A stretch of DNA of 64,000 nucleotides from Rudaeicoccus suwonensis. Its GTDB lineage: Bacteria > Actinomycetota > Actinomycetes > Actinomycetales > Dermatophilaceae. Shown here one piece after another: positions 58,576 to 64,000 of the stretch. The notes beneath the pieces are model-generated. The model searched no databases and was not told the DNA's origin. It worked only from the letters and a program-made list of their open reading frames with translations. The stretch's first letter is position 1, and the number at the start of each line of letters is the position of its first letter. The stretch covers positions 2,294,001-2,358,000 of the forward strand of contig NZ_VIVQ01000001.1 in the NCBI RefSeq assembly GCF_007829035.1, written 5' to 3'. The position numbers were made by a program, and so were the translations under genes.

Positions 58576-60789
58576 TCACGACGTCGGGGTCGGAGCCCCC
58601 TGCACGAGGCACTGCGACGGCGAGTGGCCGCCCTTGGGGAAGGCCACCGCGAGCGCCTGCGCGATGTCGTGTGCACGCGCGATGTAGCCGGGTGTCGTGA
58701 AGTGGATGCCGTCGCTGATGAACCATTTGTTCTGCACCTGGTCGGCCCAGTTCGCGACACGCATCGTGGGGTACTTCTTGCACGCGTCCAGCAGAGCGTT
58801 GTTCCACTTCTGCATGTTGGCCTCGGAGTACGCCGGATTGCTCGGGTTGTGCACCCGCACGTTGACCCACAGCACATCGTCCGAGCCGACGAGTTGCATG
58901 AGGCGTGAGATCCGTTGCGGCAGTGAGACATTCCCGCCGACAGCCTGGTCGGCGGTGTCATTGGTGCCCAGCGCGAAGACCCAGCAGCCGTGGTAGCCCG
59001 CGGCGATCTGCTGCTGAACGACGGTCGCCGCATTGGGGTGGCCGTCGAGGGTCTCGACGATGGACCGCCCCCCGGAGATCTCCGGGGTGTATGACGTGAC
59101 GCCGACGTCGCGCAGTTGCTGCGGGTACTGCTGCGCGGGGTTGGGGATGTAAGAGTTGCCCAGCAGCCCGTCGGAGGTGGAGTCGCCGACATGCACGACG
59201 TGGGTGCACGACGACTGCAGCACGCCCGGACCGCCGATCGCGACCGACGGGGTGGCCGAGGAACTGGGTGAACCGCCACCGGAGGGTTTGGCGCTGCCGG
59301 TCGGCACCGACCCCGGAGAAGTCGGGGTGGGACTCGCCGGAGCGGCCGCGGCGTCGCTGGCCGCCATGAGATTCAGTGGGAGGGCCTGTGGCACGACCAT
59401 GACCGCCACTGCCAGTGCACCGACCATCGCGCTGCCGGCTCGCACGTTGAGCCGACGCGACAGCACTCGTGCACGTGCAACGTCGACGGGGGTGGCCGCG
59501 ACCGGTGCGGCAGAGACGGGCGCAGCGACCGGTGTCGCCACCGGCAGCGGTGCTGTCTCGTCGGCCTCTGTTACGGCGGCCAGGTGCGGTCGCACCGGCA
59601 GACGGACCGCGCCGGGGATCTGCCCGGGCAGCGGCACAGCAGTGGCGTCGGCGTCGATGACCGCCTCGGGCGGCAGGATCGGCTCCACCGCTGTGGTGCC
59701 ACGTCGACGCAGCGCTGCGCGCAGCCCGAGGGTGCGGATCGGATCTTCGACATACCGCCACGACAGGGCCGAGATGAGCACGGTCAGTATGACGACCGCG
59801 GCGCCGTGGGCCAGACCGTTCGCCAACACGCCGTTCGTCGGCATGAACACCAGGATCGGCAGGTGCCACAGGTAGATGCCGTACGAACGCTCGCCGATCC
59901 ACGTCAGCGGTCGTAGCGCGAGCACGCGGCCGAGGATGCTGCCGGGCGTGCTGATCGCGAGCAGCACTGCGCCGGTCGCGACGGACAACGCCAGCAGCCC
60001 GAAACGGTAGGTGGACAGGTCGTATTCGGTCGTCTCACTGACCAGCACACCGATCACGACCAGCCCGAGCACGCCGGCGACGTCGATCGCGCGCCGGTGC
60101 TCGGGCAGCCGCTCGCGACGGCCGTGCAACCACAATGCGAGCGCGGCGCCGACGAGCAGACCGCCCACCCGGGTGTCGGTGCCCTCGTAGGCGCGCGTGG
60201 TGTCGAAGCCGCTCTTGGCCAGCATCGACAGTTCGACGAAGGAGGCCGCGGCCAGCAGCGCTGTGATCACCGCCATGACCCGGGTATGACGGCGGGTCAC
60301 GAACCACAACGCAATCAGCAGCAGCGGCCAGACCAGGTAGAACTGCTCCTCCACCGACAGCGACCACAGGTGGTCGAAGGGGCCGGTGTTGAACCGCGCG
60401 AAGTAGGAATCACCGGCCAGGATCGTGTGCCAGTTGGCGACATAGAACAGGGCCGCGATCGCGTCGACGCCCCAGGTGCCTGTCTCCCCCGGCCGTCGGA
60501 TGACCGTCGCGACCATCGTGACGATCAGCAGCAGGACGACCGCCGGCAGCAGCCGGCGAGCCCGCCGCACCCAGAAGCTGCGCAGGTCCCAGCCGCGCTG
60601 CTGCGCGCCGGATAACAAAATGGAGGTGATCAGGAATCCCGAGAGCGTGAAGAAGATCCCCACGCCGAGCAACCCGCCACCGGCGTGCGGGACGTGCAGG
60701 TGGTAGGCGATCACCAGTGCGACCGCGATCGTTCGTAGTCCGTCCAGTCCTGGGACGTAGTGCTTGACGCCCCCGATCGGCTTGGGCAC
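58576..60789 (-). CDS. OafA/YrhL-type acyltransferase with C-terminal SGNH domain
   Basis: This 737-aa membrane enzyme has an N-terminal Acyl_transf_3 domain (about residues 1-370, ten or so helices; HYVPGLDGLRTIAVALVIAYH with the catalytic His, WSLSVEEQFYLVWPL). A low-complexity Pro/Ser/Thr linker with one more membrane segment follows. The C-terminal SGNH hydrolase domain has HVGDSTSDGLLG (Ser), GTNDTAD (Asn) and SDGIHFTTPGY (Asp-His). Such proteins O-acetylate cell-wall or exopolysaccharides outside the membrane. The stand-alone gene converges with the dipeptidase. Confidence 0.9.
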   Translation of the reverse strand: MPKPIGGVKHYVPGLDGLRTIAVALVIAYHLHVPHAGGGLLGVGIFFTLSGFLITSILLSGAQQRGWDLRSFWVRRARRLLPAVVLLLIVTMVATVIRRPGETGTWGVDAIAALFYVANWHTILAGDSYFARFNTGPFDHLWSLSVEEQFYLVWPLLLIALWFVTRRHTRVMAVITALLAAASFVELSMLAKSGFDTTRAYEGTDTRVGGLLVGAALALWLHGRRERLPEHRRAIDVAGVLGLVVIGVLVSETTEYDLSTYRFGLLALSVATGAVLLAISTPGSILGRVLALRPLTWIGERSYGIYLWHLPILVFMPTNGVLANGLAHGAAVVILTVLISALSWRYVEDPIRTLGLRAALRRRGTTAVEPILPPEAVIDADATAVPLPGQIPGAVRLPVRPHLAAVTEADETAPLPVATPVAAPVSAAPVAATPVDVARARVLSRRLNVRAGSAMVGALAVAVMVVPQALPLNLMAASDAAAAPASPTPTSPGSVPTGSAKPSGGGSPSSSATPSVAIGGPGVLQSSCTHVVHVGDSTSDGLLGNSYIPNPAQQYPQQLRDVGVTSYTPEISGGRSIVETLDGHPNAATVVQQQIAAGYHGCWVFALGTNDTADQAVGGNVSLPQRISRLMQLVGSDDVLWVNVRVHNPSNPAYSEANMQKWNNALLDACKKYPTMRVANWADQVQNKWFISDGIHFTTPGYIARAHDIAQALAVAFPKGGHSPSQCLVQGAPTPTS

Positions 60790-61075
60790 TGCGATTCCCC
60801 CTTCTCAACTCTCGTCGTGTCGCCGCGACTCGCTTCCGCTCGGCCGTTCCACCCCGGCAGACGCCTGACACCGCTGCGCGGTTGGGTCCGACCCTGTGTC
60901 GGAGGGCGGAACGCCCCATCGTCGGATTTTCAACGGTAACAACCGGTTCCGCCTTCTCCCGGTCACGACATGCGTATCCGCCCATCGGATCGCAGGCCGT
61001 AAAAATCACGTCAACGCCCCTCAAGGTCGCGTCAATTCACGAGGCGCCGCGCCATACCGGTCTGAGGCTGGGCGC
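60790..61075. promoter_or_regulatory. acyltransferase/kdp divergent intergenic region (286 bp)
   Basis: No gene is seen. Two CGTCAA hexamers lie 21 bp apart (61009-61014 and 61030-61035), a spacing of two helical turns that would suit a response regulator such as KdpE, but this is only suggestive. One GTATGGCG octamer lies on the minus strand at 61050-61057, 19 bp before the kdpF start. I do not recognise a c-di-AMP riboswitch here. Confidence 0.35.
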
Positions 61076-61162
61076 ATGGCTGAATACATCGTCGCGGGCG
61101 TGATCGCCTTCGCCCTGCTGGTGTACCTCGTGTACGCCCTGATCTACCCGGACAAATTCTGA
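61076..61162 (+). CDS. kdpF: potassium-transporting ATPase small subunit KdpF
   Basis: This 28-residue single-helix peptide (MAEYIVAGVIAFALLVYLVY, then ALIYPDKF) ends in the conserved YP-KF of KdpF, which stabilises the KdpABC complex in lipid. Its stop overlaps the kdpA start by one base. It is the first gene of the kdp operon, normally induced by potassium limitation through KdpDE. Confidence 0.93.
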   Translation: MAEYIVAGVIAFALLVYLVYALIYPDKF

Positions 61163-62811
61163 TGAGCGAGACCGTCAGCGGACTGCTGACCATTGCCGTC
61201 CTGGTTCTTGCGCTCGCCCTGGTGTATGTCCCGCTCGGCGACTACATGGCCCGTGTCTTCACCAGCGACAAGGATCTCGCGCCGGAACGGTTCGTCTACC
61301 GTCTCTGCGGCATCAATCCCCGCTCCGAACAGCGGTGGAGTCTGTATGCCGTGTCGGTGGGTGCCTTCTCGGTGGTGTCCATCGTCGTGCTGTGGGCGAT
61401 GCTGCAGTTCCAGTCGCATCTGCCACTGGCGCGTGGCGCAACCATGGACTGGCACACAGCGATCAACACCGCCGTCTCCTTCGTCACCAACACCAACTGG
61501 CAGAGCTACTCCGGCGAGACCGGTGTGTCCGCGCTCGTGCAGACGCTCGGGCTGGCAACCCAGAACTTCGTCTCCGCCGCCGTCGGTCTGGCGGTGGCCA
61601 TCGCGCTGATCCGGGGCCTGTTGCGCAACCAGAGCGGCACGATCGGCAACTTCTGGGTGGATCTGGTGCGCGGCACCTTCCGGATCCTGCTCCCCCTCGC
61701 CTTCATCGCGGCCGTCGTCCTGCTCGCCGGCGGCGTGATCCAGGACATCTCGGCCTCGCAGACCATCACGACGATCACCGGCAACCACCAGGTGATCGAG
61801 CACGGCCTGGTCGCCAGCCAGGAGGCCATCAAGGAACTCGGCACCAACGGCGGCGGCTACTTCAACGCCAACTCCGCGCATCCGTTCGAGAACCCGAACG
61901 GATTCACCAACATCTTCGAGATCTTTCTACTGCTGGTGATCCCGTTCTCGATGCCCCGCACCTACGGCCGCATGGTCGGCGACAACCGCCAGGGTCTGGC
62001 CGTCGTGGGCTTCATGGCCTTCCTGTGGACCATGATGCTCACCGTCATCACCTGGGCCGAGGTCGCCGCCTCACACAGCCCCACCGGTTCGATGGAGGGC
62101 AAGGAGGTGCGCTTCGGCGTCTGGGCGTCGGCTCTGTTCGCCAACTCGACCACCGCGACCTCGACGGGAGCGGTCAACTCATGGCACGAGTCGTACAGTC
62201 CGATCGGCGGCGGCGGCACCATCGTCAACATGGCGCTGGGCGAGATCAGTCCTGGCGGTGTCGGCTCCGGCATGTATGGCGCGCTGGTGATCGCGATCCT
62301 CACGGTCTTCATTGCCGGGCTCATGGTCGGCCGCACGCCCGAACTGCTCGGTAAGACGATCGGCCGCAAAGAGATCACGCTGGCGTCGCTCTACACCGTG
62401 GTCACACCCGCGCTGGTGCTGATCGGCACAGCTGCGGCGCTGGTCGTCAAGAGCGCGAAGGCCGGTCTGCTCGCCACCGGGCCGCACGGCCTATCGGAGA
62501 TGCTGTACGCCTACACCTCGGCGGCCAACAACAACGGCTCCGCGTTCGCCGGTCTAACCGCCGACCAGCCGTACCTGAACCTCACCCTGGCAGCAGCGAT
62601 GTTCTTCGGCCGATTCGTGCCGATGATGCTGATTCTGGCTCTCGCCGGCGCCCTGGCGAAACAGAAGCGACGTCCCGCAGGCGACGGAACCATGCCCACC
62701 CACACACCACTGTTTGCCGGACTGATGGTCGGCGTCGCGGTCCTGGTGACCGGGCTGACGTTCCTTCCCGCCATCGCGCTCGGCCCGCTCGCGGAGGCCT
62801 TCCAGAAATGA
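61162..62811 (+). CDS. kdpA: potassium-transporting ATPase subunit KdpA
   Basis: The 549-aa potassium-binding channel-like subunit has ten or so membrane helices. The selectivity-filter loops appear as TNTNWQSYSGE, TNGGGYFNANSAHPFENP and TSTGAVNSWHES. It resembles a Trk/Ktr-type channel with four pore loops and passes potassium to KdpB. Start and stop overlap kdpF (1 bp) and kdpB (4 bp), so translation is coupled through the operon. Confidence 0.96.
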   Translation: MSETVSGLLTIAVLVLALALVYVPLGDYMARVFTSDKDLAPERFVYRLCGINPRSEQRWSLYAVSVGAFSVVSIVVLWAMLQFQSHLPLARGATMDWHTAINTAVSFVTNTNWQSYSGETGVSALVQTLGLATQNFVSAAVGLAVAIALIRGLLRNQSGTIGNFWVDLVRGTFRILLPLAFIAAVVLLAGGVIQDISASQTITTITGNHQVIEHGLVASQEAIKELGTNGGGYFNANSAHPFENPNGFTNIFEIFLLLVIPFSMPRTYGRMVGDNRQGLAVVGFMAFLWTMMLTVITWAEVAASHSPTGSMEGKEVRFGVWASALFANSTTATSTGAVNSWHESYSPIGGGGTIVNMALGEISPGGVGSGMYGALVIAILTVFIAGLMVGRTPELLGKTIGRKEITLASLYTVVTPALVLIGTAAALVVKSAKAGLLATGPHGLSEMLYAYTSAANNNGSAFAGLTADQPYLNLTLAAAMFFGRFVPMMLILALAGALAKQKRRPAGDGTMPTHTPLFAGLMVGVAVLVTGLTFLPAIALGPLAEAFQK

Positions 62812-64000
62812 ACTCATTGATGTCCCTGGCGGCGCAGTCGATGCCCGATGCGCTGCGCAAGTTCAACCCGCGCCATCTGTGGCGCACCCCCGTGATGTTC
62901 GTGGTCTGGGTCAGCGCGCTGCTGACCACGATCGAGGCATGTGTCCACCCGTCGTGGTTCGCCTGGCTCGTGGCGATCTGGCTGTGGGCGACGATCCTGT
63001 TCGCCAACCTCGCCGAGGCTGTCGCCGAAGGGCGTGGCAAAGCACAGGCGGAGACACTGCGCAAGACCCGCACGACCACCACCGCACGCCGGCTGCTGGA
63101 GGACGGCTCCGAGGAGCAGATCGCCGCAGCCGACTTGAAGCTGCACGACCGGGTGGTCGTCGAAACCGGCCAGGTGATCCCCGGTGACGGTGACGTCGTC
63201 GAAGGCATCGCGACCGTCGACGAGTCGGCGATCACCGGTGAGTCCGCACCGGTCGTGCGAGAGGCCGGTGGTGACCGATGCGCGGTCACCGGCGGCACCA
63301 CCGTGCTGTCCGACCGCATCGTGGTGCAGATCACCTCCAAACCCGGTGAGACCTTCATCGACCGGATGATCGCGCTCGTCGAGGGCGCCGAACGGCAGAA
63401 GACCCCCAACGAGATCGCGCTCGGGATCCTGCTGATCGTGCTGACGATCGTCTTCCTGCTGGCTGTCGGCACCATCCCTCCGCTCGCAGGGTTCAACGGT
63501 CACAAGCCGTCCGTCATCGTGTTGGTGGCGCTGCTCGTCTGTCTGATCCCCACCACCATTGGCGCCCTGCTGTCCGCGATCGGCATTGCCGGTATGGACC
63601 GCCTCGTGCAGCGCAATGTGCTGGCGATGTCCGGGCGCGCGGTCGAGGCCGCCGGTGACGTGTCGACGTTGCTGCTGGACAAGACGGGCACCATCACCCT
63701 GGGTAACCGTCAGGCCAGCGACATCGTGGTCGTCGGCGAGGGCGACAAGACCGAGGTCTACGAGCTGGCCCACCTGTCCTCGCTCGCCGACGAAACACCC
63801 GAAGGCCGCTCGATCGTCGACTGGACGGCCAAGGAGCTCGGTCACACCTCCGAGTCACCGAAGGATGCCGAGGTGGTGCCGTTCACGGCACAGACCCGGA
63901 TGAGCGGCCTCGATCTGGCCGATGGCACCGAACTGCGTAAGGGCGCCGCCAACTCGGTGGCAAAGCTGGTGCGCGACTCCGGCGGCCGAGGGGCCGACCA
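62808..64000 (+). CDS. kdpB: potassium-transporting ATPase subunit KdpB (partial, 3' end off window)
   Basis: The first 397 codons of this P-type ATPase are present. The actuator motif TVDESAITGESAPV (TGES), the phosphorylation motif LLLDKTGTITLGN with the acceptor Asp, and the first membrane helices (WVSALLTTIEACVHPSWFAW) are visible; the nucleotide-binding domain is cut by the window edge. It energises uptake by KdpA. The ATGA overlap with kdpA indicates coupling. Confidence 0.96.
   Translation, partial: MNSLMSLAAQSMPDALRKFNPRHLWRTPVMFVVWVSALLTTIEACVHPSWFAWLVAIWLWATILFANLAEAVAEGRGKAQAETLRKTRTTTTARRLLEDGSEEQIAAADLKLHDRVVVETGQVIPGDGDVVEGIATVDESAITGESAPVVREAGGDRCAVTGGTTVLSDRIVVQITSKPGETFIDRMIALVEGAERQKTPNEIALGILLIVLTIVFLLAVGTIPPLAGFNGHKPSVIVLVALLVCLIPTTIGALLSAIGIAGMDRLVQRNVLAMSGRAVEAAGDVSTLLLDKTGTITLGNRQASDIVVVGEGDKTEVYELAHLSSLADETPEGRSIVDWTAKELGHTSESPKDAEVVPFTAQTRMSGLDLADGTELRKGAANSVAKLVRDSGGRGAD

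Noticed and set aside
60790-61075. c-di-AMP (ydaO-type) riboswitch before kdpF
   Set aside because: Expected in some actinobacterial kdp leaders, but I could not recognise its conserved core here.

Overview
This window looks like chromosomal DNA of a high-G+C actinobacterium, probably order Micrococcales (a Dermacoccaceae/Intrasporangiaceae-like organism). The evidence is the codon bias, the many GTG/TTG and apparently leaderless starts, and the actinobacterial gene order rimO-pgsA-cinA-clgR ... DUF3046 ... recA-recX ... miaB ... miaA ... hflX.

Layout. 1-6.5 kb (minus strand): holA, rpsT, leuS, degV and the start of comEA. 6.5-12.6 kb: purU, a DinG-type helicase and a GH63-like hydrolase. 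12.6-22.3 kb: hflX, a two-gene ABC exporter, an RsmC-like methyltransferase, dapF, miaA, a MerR protein fused to sliding-clamp-like domains, and rtcB. 22.3-32.8 kb: trpS, an MFS/LysR divergent pair, an acyl-CoA hydrolase, miaB, an FAD-linked oxidase, a LysE exporter, recX and recA. 33.2-43.3 kb is an accessory block of small, mostly solitary genes (methyltransferases, acetyltransferase, phosphatase, DUF4262, unknowns). It separates recA from the DUF3046 gene that normally sits next to it. 43.3-51.1 kb: transglutaminase, DUF3046, a carbon-nitrogen hydrolase, Lhr helicase and Nei-type glycosylase. 51.1-54 kb is a second small accessory block (aldo/keto reductase with a divergent TetR, unknown, GNAT). 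54-57.3 kb: clgR, cinA, pgsA, rimO. 57.3-64 kb: dipeptidase, OafA-type acyltransferase, and kdpFA plus the start of kdpB.

Regulation visible in the DNA. Both aminoacyl-tRNA synthetase genes, leuS and trpS, are preceded by what looks like a ribosome-mediated attenuator. Each has a short leader peptide rich in the cognate amino acid (four consecutive Leu codons; two consecutive Trp codons) followed by a hairpin with a T-rich tail. The aldo/keto reductase and its TetR are separated by two palindromic operators. Long perfect hairpins lie between recA and recX and just in front of rtcB.

The most striking signal is not a gene. The octamer GTATGNCG (mostly GTATGCCG) occurs about 89 times by eye on the two strands, against roughly 7 expected from base composition. 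It is found in coding and intergenic DNA, in every reading frame and without strand preference. It is scarce in the 33-43 kb block and absent from 50.55-54.84 kb, the two stretches that look acquired. With comEA and cinA in the window, a DNA-uptake-sequence-like or other genome-wide recognition role is the most interesting hypothesis, but it is only a hypothesis. Counts were made by reading and should be recomputed.
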